Positions 35,275-44,200 are shown, numbered from the stretch's first letter. The stretch: 64,000 nt of DNA from Kitasatospora setae KM-6054 (GCF_000269985.1 NC_016109.1:2108001-2172000); one strand, 5' to 3'. Notes: generated by a model not told the origin, from the letters alone. Program-made: numbers and translations.

Positions 35275-35811
35275 ATGGCGGCTCGTCCAGAGCCGTTCCC
35301 CCGAGATGAGCCCCCCTTGTCCCTCTCCCTCCGCCTGCGCCGGGCCTCCGCCGCCGGCGCGCTGCTGGCCGCCGCCCTCTTCGCCACCGCCTGCGAGCCC
35401 ACCGACCCGGTCGCCCCCGCCAGCCCCGCCGCACACAGCAGCAGCGCCCCCGCCGCACCCGCCCCCACCCCGACCCCGTCGCCCACGCCGACTCCCACCC
35501 CAACCCCCACCCCAACCCCCACCCCGACGCCCGAGCCCACTCCCCCGGCCACCCCGGCGCCCGCCGCGAGCACCCCGCCCGCGAAGGCCGCGGCCACCCC
35601 CACCACCGCCCGCACCACCAGCAAGCCGCCGACCCCGACCCCGGCGCACACCCAGGAGGCGGCGGCCTGCCACCCGCTCTCCAACGCGGGCAACTGCTAC
35701 AAGGCGGGCCAGTTCTGCCGCAACTCCGACCACGGCGTCTCCGGCACCGACGCCTCCGGCCGGACCATCGTCTGCGTGGACAAGAACGGCTGGCGCTGGA
35801 TCGCTTCCTGA
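35275..35811 (+). CDS. Secreted or lipid-anchored protein with PT repeats
   Basis: Up to 178 residues. A basic start followed by ASAAGALLAAALFATAC gives a signal peptide with weak lipobox ending at C. Then comes a TP/SP-rich spacer with about eight Pro-Thr repeats (residues 63-90) and a C-terminal module with four cysteines, GNCYKAGQFCRNSDHG and VDKNGWRWI, seen as a small wall-type domain in many Streptomyces proteins. The ATG 35275 has GGAAGG directly adjacent, too close for a good site; TTG near 35316 is an alternative start that gives a cleaner signal peptide. Function unknown. Confidence 0.75.
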   Translation: MAARPEPFPRDEPPLSLSLRLRRASAAGALLAAALFATACEPTDPVAPASPAAHSSSAPAAPAPTPTPSPTPTPTPTPTPTPTPTPEPTPPATPAPAASTPPAKAAATPTTARTTSKPPTPTPAHTQEAAACHPLSNAGNCYKAGQFCRNSDHGVSGTDASGRTIVCVDKNGWRWIAS

Positions 35812-35821
35812 GCCCGCCCGG

Positions 35822-36154
35822 CTACCGGCGCGGCCCGTACATGATCACGCCGACGCCGACCAGGCAGACCAGCACCCCCACCACGTCCCACCGGGTCGGC
35901 CGGAACCCGTCCAGCACCACGCCCCACACCAGCGACCCGGCCACGAACACCCCGCCGTACGCGGCCAGCACCCGCCCGAAGTCGGCGTCCGGCTGCAGCG
36001 CCGCCGTGAACCCGTACAACCCCAGCGCGACCACCCCCAACCCGGCCAGCCACCACGGCCGGGACTCCCGCACCGCCTGCCAGACCAGCCAGCACCCGCC
36101 GATCTCCAGCACGGCGGCCAACGCGAACAGCAGGATCGAACGGACGGTGCTCAC
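35822..36154 (-). CDS. YnfA-family small membrane protein
   Basis: 110 residues, four hydrophobic helices, with [20 protein letters not shown] and [20 protein letters not shown] typical of the UPF0060/YnfA family, related to small multidrug resistance proteins. Role unclear. GTG 36154 is preceded 6 bases upstream by TAGGGT (36161-36166), so leaderless. Only 10 bases separate its end from the convergent lipoprotein. Confidence 0.93.
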   Translation of the reverse strand: MSTVRSILLFALAAVLEIGGCWLVWQAVRESRPWWLAGLGVVALGLYGFTAALQPDADFGRVLAAYGGVFVAGSLVWGVVLDGFRPTRWDVVGVLVCLVGVGVIMYGPRR

Positions 36155-36480
36155 CGCCCCACCCTAGACGGCGCCCGCCCCGGACCCGACAGCACCCGGT
36201 CCGGGGCGGGCATCACGACCTCACCGCGGACCCTGCGCACAATACGATGAATGTCATGGATTGTCTTCCGCTAACCGGCCGCGGGAGAGGGGCGGAATCA
36301 TTTCGATCACGTGCCGGAACCGGCGTTGACCGACCGGTTGACCCGGAAACTCCGGGAAACCCCCTGGATATCCCGTGGACACTCCTGGAAACCCGCGGCC
36401 CGACAACCGAAAACCATCCCGCCCCCTCGCCCCGTCGGCTACCGTGAACGGACCTGAACGGACCCGACGGGAGGACCTCA
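36155..36480. other. Intergenic region with an orphan hairpin
   Basis: 326 bases without a supported gene. A perfect 14-bp inverted repeat (36173-36186 with 36198-36211, core GCCCGCCCCGG) lies just upstream of the ynfA promoter and looks like a terminator with no gene before it. TTGACC occurs twice close together near 36320-36340, and GAACGGACC occurs twice 10 bases apart just before the next gene. A 66-codon frame (36247-36447) lacks a ribosome-binding site and I do not accept it. Confidence 0.5.
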
Positions 36481-36750
36481 GTGCCCGAAGCCTGGGAAGC
36501 CGATCCCTCGTCCCCACTGATCCGACGCCTCGGCAGGTCTCCCGCCGAGCTCGGAACCACCGGCGGGGAACAGGGCTGCCCGGATATCTGGGAATTGGCG
36601 AACGGCGATATCGCCGTCGTCGGAATAGACCTTACATCATCGTATCTTCCGCATCTCCCGCCGGAACTCACCGTGGGCCCGGACGAACGCATCGTCGTGA
36701 TTCCCCGGAGAACGGCCGCGGCCGCGAAGGCGGACCTGCCCGATGCGTAG
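36481..36750 (+). CDS. Small unknown protein, first gene of a DUF6879-type pair
   Basis: 89 residues from GTG 36481, with GGGAGG 6 bases upstream. No known domain; the middle reads GCPDIWELANGDIAVVGIDL, likely beta strands. Its GC content and codons (ATA, ACA, TCA, TCT, AGG) are unlike most neighbours. It overlaps the next gene by 8 bases, so the two are coupled. This arrangement, a small beta protein before a DUF6879 protein, recurs in Streptomyces from what I remember of the family. Confidence 0.75.
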   Translation: MPEAWEADPSSPLIRRLGRSPAELGTTGGEQGCPDIWELANGDIAVVGIDLTSSYLPHLPPELTVGPDERIVVIPRRTAAAAKADLPDA

Positions 36751-37366
36751 CCCGAAGCCGGAGGGAACCGGCCGGCACCTGGGCCTGGAGGAGTACCTGG
36801 CGGACTTCGACCGGTATTTCTGGGACTGCGGCCCGGCGGGTTTCTGGAAGCTCGAACGGCAGCAGCACTTCCAGGAGCCCGGCGTGGCCAGCTGGGAAGC
36901 GTTCCGGCGGGGCGACTGGGACGAGTCACTGGCCCTGATCGAACGGCAGCGGGGCCACTACGAGACCTACTTCCGGCGGATCGCCGAGCACGGCTTCGCC
37001 CTGCACCGGGTCCGCTGCGTGGAGGAGCCGGTCTCGCCGTACCTCCAGTGGGAGCTCCACCTGCTGCGCCTGAAGGCCGTGATCGGCGAGGACACCCGGG
37101 TGCTCGACGGGAACGCGACGCGCTCCTACGAGGGGGGCGGGGAACTCCCCGAAATCATCGTGCTCGGCAGCACCGTCATGTACGAGATCGTCTACGACCG
37201 CACGGGGAAGCTGGCCGGGGGCGTCCGGTTCTCGGACCCGCGGGAGATCTCCCGCTGCCGACTGGCGATCCAGGAGATGCACCGGCTCGGCGAACCGCTG
37301 CGGGAGTACTTCGACCGCCGGATCGCGACGCTCCCGCCGCCCCGGGCCGCCGACCACCCCGACTGA
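36743..37366 (+). CDS. DUF6879-family protein
   Basis: 207 residues. FWKLERQQHFQEPGVASWEA followed by FRRGDWDESLALIE is the hallmark stretch of DUF6879 as I know it; later TVMYEIVYDRTGKLAGGVRF. Function of the family is unknown. Cytoplasmic, no signal. Coupled to the small gene upstream and followed after 76 bases by the formyltransferase-like gene, so the three may form one operon. Confidence 0.8.
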   Translation: MRSPKPEGTGRHLGLEEYLADFDRYFWDCGPAGFWKLERQQHFQEPGVASWEAFRRGDWDESLALIERQRGHYETYFRRIAEHGFALHRVRCVEEPVSPYLQWELHLLRLKAVIGEDTRVLDGNATRSYEGGGELPEIIVLGSTVMYEIVYDRTGKLAGGVRFSDPREISRCRLAIQEMHRLGEPLREYFDRRIATLPPPRAADHPD

Positions 37367-37442
37367 CCACCCGTCACCTTCCCGTCACCGTCACGCCCCG
37401 CCCGGATCCGGCCCGGGTCCGGCCCGTACCCGAAGGCGAGCC

Positions 37443-38297
37443 GTGCGCGTCATCCTCATCTCGTACTCCGCGCAGGGTTTCGCCCTGCTCGACGGCGTCT
37501 GCCGGAAGGCCGGGCACGCGCCGGTCGCCTACCTGCACGCCCGCTCGCTGCGGCCGGGCGGGCCGACCCGGGACGGCGCGGGCGACACCGCGGGCCGGAT
37601 CGTCGACGCCCTGCCCGACGGCATGGACCTGCTGGTGCCCGGGCGGAAGGCCGCTCTGCCGGACCTGCTGGCCGGGTACCGGGCCGATCTGGCGGTCTGT
37701 TACGGGTTCCCCTGGCTGGTTCCGCCGGAGGCCCTGCGGGCGACCCGGCTGGGCGCCCTCAACGTGCACACCTCGATGCTGCCGAAGTACCGGGGGCCGC
37801 TCCCGGTGAACTGGGCGATCAGGAACGGCGACGAGGAGATCGGCGTGAGCGTCCACTGGATGGCGGACGGGTTCGACACCGGCGGGATCCTCGCTCAGCG
37901 GGCCGGGATCCCGCTGGCCGACGACGTCCTCCCGGAGCCGCTGTGGCGGGAGGTCGACGCGCACGTCGAGCAGCTGCTCCCGACCGCGCTGGAGCAGGCC
38001 GAACGCGGCTCCCCCGGCATCCCCCAGGACGAGGCGGCGGCCTCCTACGCGGGCTGGATGGAGCCCGCGTTCTCCCGGATCGACTGGGCGGACGCCCGGA
38101 CGGCGGTCCACCACCAGGTCCGGGCCTTCCGGTTCGGCAGCTCGGGGCGGTCCGGCCCGGTCGCGGTGGTCGACGGGCGGCGGGTACGGGTGCTGCGCAC
38201 CTCGCTGCTGCCCGCGGACGGGGTCGAGGTGGCCTGCGGGGACGGCCCGCTGTGGGTCACCGGGACCCTGCCGGCGGAGCGCGAGCCCGGCCACTGA
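37443..38297 (+). CDS. Formyltransferase-fold protein related to methionyl-tRNA formyltransferase
   Basis: 284 residues from GTG 37443. Contains the formyltransferase block LGALNVHTSMLPKYRGPLPV (N and H catalytic) and, further on, MADGFDTGGILAQ with the catalytic aspartate. A C-terminal OB-like part follows. The primary fmt gene should sit near def/priA elsewhere, so this is a secondary member, perhaps acting on a sugar amine or other amine. Substrate unknown. GAAGG lies upstream. It follows the DUF6879 gene. Confidence 0.83.
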   Translation: MRVILISYSAQGFALLDGVCRKAGHAPVAYLHARSLRPGGPTRDGAGDTAGRIVDALPDGMDLLVPGRKAALPDLLAGYRADLAVCYGFPWLVPPEALRATRLGALNVHTSMLPKYRGPLPVNWAIRNGDEEIGVSVHWMADGFDTGGILAQRAGIPLADDVLPEPLWREVDAHVEQLLPTALEQAERGSPGIPQDEAAASYAGWMEPAFSRIDWADARTAVHHQVRAFRFGSSGRSGPVAVVDGRRVRVLRTSLLPADGVEVACGDGPLWVTGTLPAEREPGH

Positions 38298-38304
38298 GCC
38301 GGCC

Positions 38305-40482
38305 TCAGGCCGGCCCCGCCGGCCCCTGCCGCTCCTGCGGCTCCGCCGCCGCCAGCGAGCGCCGGTACCTGGCCAGCTTCTCACCGACCCCCACCGTCCA
38401 GGGGTGGTCCGGGCCGAGCACCCGCTCCCGCCAGGCCAGGACGGCCTCCGCCTGCCCGATCGCCTCCCGGTGCCGGCCGAGCGCGTCCAGGACGCCGCTG
38501 AGCAGGCTGCGGGCCGCGAGGGTGATCGGGTAGTCGGCCCCGAAGCGGCGCTCGTGCGCCTCCAGCGCGCGCCGGGCGGACGGCAGGGCCTGCGCGGGCC
38601 GGCCGGTGCCGAGCAGGGCGCCCGCGCAGTTGAGGTCGGCGGCGAGGGTGACCGGGTGGTCCGGGCCGAGCTCGCGGAGGCAGTCGGCGACCAGTCCGGG
38701 GCCGGACGGCGCCTCCCGTTCAAGGTCGGGGCCGGGGGGCAGTTCCAGCAGGCAGGCCCGCGCTTCCAGGGTCAGCGGGTGCCACTGCCCCAGCCGGGCG
38801 GTGCGTCCGGCGACGGCGCGGTGCATCAGCCGTACCGCCTCCGCCGGGTGTCCGGTCCAGGTCAGCGGCCTGGACAGGTGCAGGCAGGAGGTCAGGGTGT
38901 CCGGGTCGTCGGGGCCGGCGACCCGTTCGAGGTCGGCGAGCACGGCGCGGTGCAGTGCCGCCGCCTCCTCCAGCCGGCCCAGCCGGTCCGTGGCCTTCCC
39001 GATCCGCTGCCGCAGCCGCAGCACCAGCACGTGGTCGGCCCCCAGCCGCTGCCCGGCGAGGTCCGCCGCCCGCTCTGCGGCGGCGAGCGCCGAGGCGTAG
39101 TCGCCGGAGCGGTGCTGGGCGGTCGCCAGGCGCAGGGCGCAGGCGGCGGCCGACTCGGCGGTCGCGGTGGTGGTTTCGGGCCAGGAGAGCACCCGGCGCA
39201 GCAGCGCCAGGACGTGCGGGGCGAGCGGGGTGAGCCGGTTGTCGCGCAGGCCGCGTTCCGGCCGGGCGGGCAGCGAGCCCAGCAGCAGGCCGGCCGCCGA
39301 GGCGGCCAGCCGGTCGCGCTGGTCGGCGGGGGTGGCCCGGGCGACGCTGTCCAGCAGGACGCCGTGGGTGCGCAGGCAGCGGAGTTCGCCGGGGACGAGT
39401 TCGGTGAGCGAGTGGTTGAGCAGGCCCCGGACGGCCGTCTCCACCCGGTCGTCGGGGAGCGGCAGTTCGGGGCCGCTGTGGGCGAGCAACGGCAGCGGGA
39501 GGAGGTCGTGGGACCAGCAGGAGAGCAGCCGGAGCAGGGTGACGGCCTCGGGCAGGCCCTGGCCGACCAGGGAGTCGAGCGAGAGCTGCCAGGTGCCGCT
39601 GACCAGGTGGCGGGTGTCGTGGCCGGGGGCGAGCGCTCCCCGGTCGATCAGCTCGATGGGGTCCTGGCGTTCCCGCAGCCGCCGCCCGTACTCCTCCATC
39701 GTCCAGGGGGAGATCACCTGGTGGGCGAGGAAGCCGCCGGCCAGGGTCAGGGCGAGCGGGAGCCGGCCGAGCCGGTCGGCGACGGCGGCCGCGTCCTCGG
39801 CGCTGCCGGTGCCGGGGGCCAGGTCGCAGAGGACCTGGGCCGCCTCGGCGCGCGGGAGGACGCCGACGTGCAGCAGTTCGGCGGCGGGCCACCAGTGCCC
39901 GGCCGCCTGCCGGGTGGTGACCAGGACGACCCCGCGCGGGCTGGTCCGCAGCCAGCCGCCGTCCCGGAGGACGGCGGGGTCGTCGGCGTCGTCGAGGACC
40001 AGCAGCCAGGGCTGGTCGGAGCGTTCGAGGTGGTGCCAGACCAGGTCGGCGGCGGCGCGCAGGCCGTTGCGGGCGGCGGTCAGCGCGCCGTCCTCGGCGC
40101 CGCGGTCCGCGGCGACGGCCAGCATGCCGGCCCGCAACGAGGCCGGGTCGGAGGCGTTGACCCAGAGTCCGAGCCGTCCGTGCTCCCGGGTGGCGTGCTC
40201 GAAGACCGCGCACGCCACGGCGGTCTTCCCGCAGCCGCCCAGGCCGTGCAGGACGAGCACCTCGTTGCCGGTGTCGGCGGCGACGGCCGCCCGCAGGCGT
40301 TCGAGCAGTTCGCCCCGGTCGCGCAGGATGGCCGGGGCGCGGCCGACGGGCGGGTGCCGGACCGAGTCCGGGCCGGCCCAGGTCTCGGAGTGGTGGTGGT
40401 GGTGTTCGGTGACGTGCTGGTCGCCGGCGGCCTGGTAGACCCGTCCGTGCCCGGTGGCCCGGCCCTCGTTGGCGGCCGTCAC
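38305..40482 (-). CDS. NB-ARC STAND NTPase with C-terminal TPRs (NLR-like, VYQAG N-terminal motif)
   Basis: 725 residues. Residues 14-24 hold RVYQAAGDQHV followed by a five-histidine run (27-31). The NB-ARC domain spans about 45-330: P-loop GLGGCGKTA (80-88), Walker B LLVLDDADD (160-168), sensor VVLVTTRQ (185-192), GRLPLAL (239-245). From about residue 440 there are degenerate tetratricopeptide repeats with conserved G-x-D/H-P steps (LGADHVLVLRLR, AGPDDPDTLTS, LGPDHPVTL, LGPDHPWTV). GTG 40482 overlaps the upstream gene's stop (GTGA). The layout fits an NLR-like sensor/switch whose N-terminal motif recruits the partner encoded just upstream. Confidence 0.9.
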   Translation of the reverse strand: MTAANEGRATGHGRVYQAAGDQHVTEHHHHHSETWAGPDSVRHPPVGRAPAILRDRGELLERLRAAVAADTGNEVLVLHGLGGCGKTAVACAVFEHATREHGRLGLWVNASDPASLRAGMLAVAADRGAEDGALTAARNGLRAAADLVWHHLERSDQPWLLVLDDADDPAVLRDGGWLRTSPRGVVLVTTRQAAGHWWPAAELLHVGVLPRAEAAQVLCDLAPGTGSAEDAAAVADRLGRLPLALTLAGGFLAHQVISPWTMEEYGRRLRERQDPIELIDRGALAPGHDTRHLVSGTWQLSLDSLVGQGLPEAVTLLRLLSCWSHDLLPLPLLAHSGPELPLPDDRVETAVRGLLNHSLTELVPGELRCLRTHGVLLDSVARATPADQRDRLAASAAGLLLGSLPARPERGLRDNRLTPLAPHVLALLRRVLSWPETTTATAESAAACALRLATAQHRSGDYASALAAAERAADLAGQRLGADHVLVLRLRQRIGKATDRLGRLEEAAALHRAVLADLERVAGPDDPDTLTSCLHLSRPLTWTGHPAEAVRLMHRAVAGRTARLGQWHPLTLEARACLLELPPGPDLEREAPSGPGLVADCLRELGPDHPVTLAADLNCAGALLGTGRPAQALPSARRALEAHERRFGADYPITLAARSLLSGVLDALGRHREAIGQAEAVLAWRERVLGPDHPWTVGVGEKLARYRRSLAAAEPQERQGPAGPA

Positions 40483-40523
40483 GGCCGACCGATGTGCAGG
40501 TCACGGCCGGCCTGGTAGACCCG
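40428..40523. repeat. Duplicated DNA coding for the shared VYQAG motif
   Basis: CGGCCTGGTAGACCCG occurs at 40428-40443 (inside the STAND N-terminus) and again at 40508-40523 (C-terminus of the partner), 80 bases apart. Minus-strand translation gives RVYQA in both. The two motifs therefore match at DNA and protein level. Confidence 0.9.
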
Positions 40524-40892
40524 GGAGCTGCCCGCGGCCTCCGCGCGCTGGACCACCGCGGGGGCGGCGGCCGGGGTGTCGGGGGCGAGTTCGGCGAGCA
40601 GGGCGCGCAGGTCCGCGACGAGTTCGGGGTGGGCTTCGAGCAGGCGGCGGACCCGTCCCCGCCACTCCGCGGCGACCTCGGCCGCGGTCTGCTCGTCGCC
40701 GGCCGCCCCGGCCTCCAGGACGTCCCGGCGGGAGGCGTCCAGCTGGGCGGCGAGGCCGGCCTCGTGGTCGGGTCGGACGCGGCGCCACAGGGCGAGCACA
40801 CCGGCGCGCACGCTGTTCCAGGTCTCGGTGGCCAGCAGGGTGGCGATGGTCGTGCCCGCCGTGCCTGCCAACAGGGTGATCTCCGCGTCCAT
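40479..40892 (-). CDS. Small effector candidate with C-terminal VYQAG motif (Bell-like partner of the STAND protein)
   Basis: 137 residues from ATG 40892, GAGGAGG upstream. An N-terminal helical region with a small hydrophobic stretch (TLLAGTAGTTIATLLATETW) is followed by charged helices (residues 45-100), a proline-rich spacer, then RVYQAGRDLHIGRP as the last 14 residues. The tail matches residues 14-24 of the STAND protein it is coupled to. In published NLR-associated amyloid systems of bacteria a membrane-targeting helical effector carries such a tail; I infer this role by layout, not by a domain match. Confidence 0.72.
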   Translation of the reverse strand: MDAEITLLAGTAGTTIATLLATETWNSVRAGVLALWRRVRPDHEAGLAAQLDASRRDVLEAGAAGDEQTAAEVAAEWRGRVRRLLEAHPELVADLRALLAELAPDTPAAAPAVVQRAEAAGSSRVYQAGRDLHIGRP

Positions 40893-41068
40893 CCGCTGCC
40901 CCTCCTCGATCCGTCCGGGCTACCACCTTAGGGCTGTTGCCGGGTCAACGTGCCGTGATCGGACGGGTGTTGGCCGGTTCGGGACCTGATCGGCGGGTCG
41001 GGGAAACGGGAGACGGCGCGGCCCCCGGAGCCCGGCCGCGGCGGGTTCCGGGGGCCTGGGCGGGGCGG

Positions 41069-42691
41069 TCAGTGGCCGTGTTCGGTGCGGCCGGCGCGGC
41101 GGGTGATCGTGTAGTGGTCGATCTGGGTGCCGTTCTCGGCGAGGGCGGCGACCTTCATGGTGGCGGTGGCGCCGCGGTGGGCGGGGGTGACGTCGACCTT
41201 GATGAAGGAGTAGCCGGTGTAGCGGACCCGGGACCAGGCGACGGTCTCGGGGACCTTCACGGCGCCCTTGTCGAAGTGGTAGGTGACGACCTGGTCCTGG
41301 TGGTTCTCGTGGCCCTCGTAGGTGTCGGGGGCGTCGAAGGAGTAGAGGCTGCGGCCGGCCGCGCCGGCGGTGACGTAGACGACGCCGTCCTTGGCCGGGT
41401 CGACGGTGGCGCCGCTGGGGACGGCCTTGTTGACCTTGTTGCCGAGGATCGCGTCGGTGCGCTCGTACACGTGGTTGTGGCCGTTGACGACCAGGTCGAC
41501 CCGGTACTTCTCGAACAGCGGGACCCACGCCTCGCGGACGCCGCCCTCGGAGGCGTGCTGGTGGGTGGTGGAGAAGGCGCAGTGGTGGAAGAAGACGACG
41601 ACGAAGTCGATCGACTCGTCCGCCCGCAGCTCGCGCAGCTTGCGCTCCAGCCACTGGGTCTGCTGCCCGTTGGTGTAGCCGAAGTTGACCGGGATCTCGT
41701 ACGAGACGTCGTTGGCGTCCAGCGAGATGACGCCGACGTTGCCGTAGCTGAAGGCGTAGACGCCGGGGGCCTTGCGCGGGTCCGGGCCGTTGGTCGGGAG
41801 GGTGAAGCGGGCGTCGTCGCCGCCGTAGCCGTTGTGCGAGTACCAGGCTTCCATGTCGTGGTTGCCGTAGGAGACCATCCACGGGATCCCGGCGGAGACC
41901 GGCTCGGTCTGGGCGAGGAAGGCGTCCCAGGTCAGCGCGTTGTAGGCGGACTTGTCGGTGTCCAGGCCCTGGCCCATCGGGTCGGCGTAGCAGATGTCGC
42001 CGGCGTGCAGGTGGAAGACCGGGTGCTGGGCCAGGATGACGTTGTCGTTGCCGGCCGCGTGCGCGGAGACGCCCTGGTCGCCGAAGGCGGTGAAGGTGAA
42101 CGGCTCGAACGGGCGGCCCCGGCGGCCGTTGCGGGACGGCGCGGTGGTGAAGGTCCTGAGGGTGGAGATCGCCTGGTGCGAGGCGGGGTCGAAGCCCTCG
42201 TGGCCGACGCCGTAGTAGTAGGTGGTGCCGGGCTGCAGGTGGTCGAGCTCGACGTGCAGGTAGTACTGGTCGACCGGGGTGCCGGTCGGGGTGAGGGCGG
42301 GGGTGTGCAGGGCGCGCACCTCGGCCTCGATCCGGTGGCTGAGCTCCCAGGGGTGGCGGCCGAAGCGCAGGAACGGCTTCTTCACGGCGGCCGGCACCTG
42401 CCAGGACACCCGCATCTGGGTGGCGGCGTCGGCGCCGAACTGCAGGTGGCGGCCGGTCGGGGCGACCAGCGAGCCGGTCACCCCGTCGGTCGGGCTGCCG
42501 GTCTTCACGGCCGGGTCGGCGAACGCGGTGCCGGAGCCCAGCGCCCCGCCGACGGCCAGCGCGCCGACGGTGACCGCGCTGGAGCGCAGCAGGGTGCGGC
42601 GGGACAGCTTGCTGCGCAGGTACTCGTGCTGCTCGGCCATGCTCATCCGGGCGGCGAGGGCGGCGGGCACGCCCATGTTGGGGATATCCAT
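41069..42691 (-). CDS. Tat-exported metallophosphoesterase, purple acid phosphatase type
   Basis: 540 residues from ATG 42691 with Tat motif SRRTLLRSSAVTVGALAVGG. A fibronectin-like N domain (about 50-170) precedes the phosphoesterase: FTAFGDQG, HAGDICYADPMG, YGNHDMEAW, VVFFHHCAFSTTHQH and VNGHNHVYERTD, the metal ligands of the family in order. Secreted or wall-attached; likely releases phosphate from organic phosphate. One PhoP-like heptamer, GTTCACC on the minus strand (42736-42742), lies 45 bases upstream of the start. Confidence 0.93.
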   Translation of the reverse strand: MDIPNMGVPAALAARMSMAEQHEYLRSKLSRRTLLRSSAVTVGALAVGGALGSGTAFADPAVKTGSPTDGVTGSLVAPTGRHLQFGADAATQMRVSWQVPAAVKKPFLRFGRHPWELSHRIEAEVRALHTPALTPTGTPVDQYYLHVELDHLQPGTTYYYGVGHEGFDPASHQAISTLRTFTTAPSRNGRRGRPFEPFTFTAFGDQGVSAHAAGNDNVILAQHPVFHLHAGDICYADPMGQGLDTDKSAYNALTWDAFLAQTEPVSAGIPWMVSYGNHDMEAWYSHNGYGGDDARFTLPTNGPDPRKAPGVYAFSYGNVGVISLDANDVSYEIPVNFGYTNGQQTQWLERKLRELRADESIDFVVVFFHHCAFSTTHQHASEGGVREAWVPLFEKYRVDLVVNGHNHVYERTDAILGNKVNKAVPSGATVDPAKDGVVYVTAGAAGRSLYSFDAPDTYEGHENHQDQVVTYHFDKGAVKVPETVAWSRVRYTGYSFIKVDVTPAHRGATATMKVAALAENGTQIDHYTITRRAGRTEHGH

Positions 42692-42839
42692 GCGCGGGAG
42701 ACTGTCAGCGGCCGGTGGCCGCCGCCCTGATGGTCGGTGAACGACCGTCATCGCACCGGTCTGGCCGAGCACATGTTCCGACCATGGGATGGCAAAGCCG
42801 GTCGGCGACGGCCCGACGGGGCCCTGGGAGGGCCCTGGC

Positions 42840-43604
42840 TCAGAGCTGCTCGCCCGGAACCTCCAGGTACGCCGCGCGCAGCCGCGCCACCCCCGCCGCG
42901 TCGTACGGGCGCCCGTCGACCGCCGCCACCGGGCGCACCCCGACCGCCGCGTTGGTCGCGAACACCGCGTCGACACCCGCCAGTTCGGGCCCCACCCGCT
43001 CCTCCGTGCCGCCGCACACGCCGCGCAGCAGCGCCATCGCCGTCCCCGCCAGGTACGCCCCGCGCGGCCACAGCACCTCGCCCCCGCGCAGGAACCCGAC
43101 GTTCCACGTCCCGCCCTCGGTCACCCCGCCGTCCCGGTCCACGAACAGCGCGTCGTCGAACCCGGCCTGCTGGGCCAGCCGGCGCTGGCGCAGCGCCCCG
43201 AACAGCGCGACGCTCTTCACCTCCGGCAGCTCCCGTTCGAAGCGCGCCGTCCGCACCCGGATCGGCCCCGGCGCACCGCGGCCCACCGGACGGGCCGTCA
43301 CCAGCAGCCGCGGCTCGGTCGGCCCGCCGATGCTGCCCAGGTCGATCGCCGGGTCGAACACCGTCACCCGCACCGCCACCGTGCCCGCCGCGGGCACCGC
43401 CCGCCGAGCGAAGCCCCGCACCCGCTCCCGGTCCGGCCGCACGCCGAACAGTGCCGCGCAGTCCCGCTCCAGGCGCTCCAGGTGCAGGTCGAGACCGCGC
43501 ACCCGGCCGTCCTCCACCAGCATGGTGGTGAAGTGCCCGTAGTTCGTCAGCGCCAGCACCTGCAACTGCGCCGCCGACACCGGCCGCCCGTCCAGCTCCG
43601 CCAC
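42840..43604 (-). CDS. Aminotransferase class IV (ADC lyase / BCAT fold)
   Basis: 254 residues from GTG 43604, 5 bases after GGAGGAG (a GTG at 43622 is further upstream and less well placed). PLP lysine in ELPEVKSVALFGALRQR; later DGGVTEGGTWNVGF is the E-G-x-x-x-N signature of class IV enzymes. It could be 4-amino-4-deoxychorismate lyase (folate) or a D-amino acid/branched-chain transaminase; not resolved. A GGGCCC dyad near 42819-42835 may terminate it. Confidence 0.85.
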   Translation of the reverse strand: MAELDGRPVSAAQLQVLALTNYGHFTTMLVEDGRVRGLDLHLERLERDCAALFGVRPDRERVRGFARRAVPAAGTVAVRVTVFDPAIDLGSIGGPTEPRLLVTARPVGRGAPGPIRVRTARFERELPEVKSVALFGALRQRRLAQQAGFDDALFVDRDGGVTEGGTWNVGFLRGGEVLWPRGAYLAGTAMALLRGVCGGTEERVGPELAGVDAVFATNAAVGVRPVAAVDGRPYDAAGVARLRAAYLEVPGEQL

Positions 43605-43699
43605 CGCGTCTCCTCCGCTCACGCCCCCATCTTCGCGCACCCCGGGCGGCGGTCCGGAAATCGGGTGCCGCCGACGGCCGGTCCGGTTAGGTTCGCGGG

Positions 43700-44200
43700 A
43701 TGACGAAGATCGAGAGCCAGCGCCGTCCCGTCCCGTTCGCCGACGGGGGCGAGCTCGACACCGCGCTCGCCTTCCTGGGCTTCGCCCGGGAGTCCGTGCT
43801 GAAGAAGGCCGAGGGGCTGGGCGAGGGGGAGCTGCGCCGGGTCCTGGTGCCGACCGGGACGAACCTGCTGGGCCTGGTGCGGCACCTGACGGCGGCCGAG
43901 CGGTACTGGTTCGGCCACCACGTGGCGGGCCGGGAGGAGTTCCGCGAGGTCGACTTCGGCATGGCGGTGCCCGAGGAGCTGACCGCCCGGCAGGTGCTGG
44001 CCGACTACCGGGCGGCCTGCGCGGACAGCGACGCGATCGTCCGCGCCGCCGCCGGGCCGGACGCCCCGACCGCCACGCCGGTGGGCCCGGAGCCGCGTTC
44101 GCTGCGCTGGGTGCTGGCCCACATGACGAGCGAGACCGCGCGGCACGCGGGCCACGCCGACATCCTGCGCGAGCAGCTCGACGGCGCCACCGGCCGCTGA
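43700..44200 (+). CDS. DinB-family protein (DUF664-like)
   Basis: 166 residues, four-helix bundle: ALAFLGFARESVLKKAEGLG, TNLLGLVRHLTAAERYWFGH with a metal-ligand H, and LAHMTSETARHAGHADILRE with two more H ligands. Family members are often mycothiol-dependent transferases. Start ATG 43700 is 6 bases after TAGGTT (43688-43693), so leaderless. The stop codon lies inside a 32-bp unit that is repeated in tandem. Confidence 0.9.
   Translation: MTKIESQRRPVPFADGGELDTALAFLGFARESVLKKAEGLGEGELRRVLVPTGTNLLGLVRHLTAAERYWFGHHVAGREEFREVDFGMAVPEELTARQVLADYRAACADSDAIVRAAAGPDAPTATPVGPEPRSLRWVLAHMTSETARHAGHADILREQLDGATGR

Noticed and set aside
36247..36447. 66-codon frame in the intergenic region before the DUF6879-type pair
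   Set aside because: No ribosome-binding site, no recognisable domain, and its span overlaps the likely promoter of the next gene.
42736..42742. PHO box upstream of the metallophosphoesterase
   Set aside because: Only a single GTTCACC heptamer is seen; a functional box needs at least two units at 11-bp spacing.
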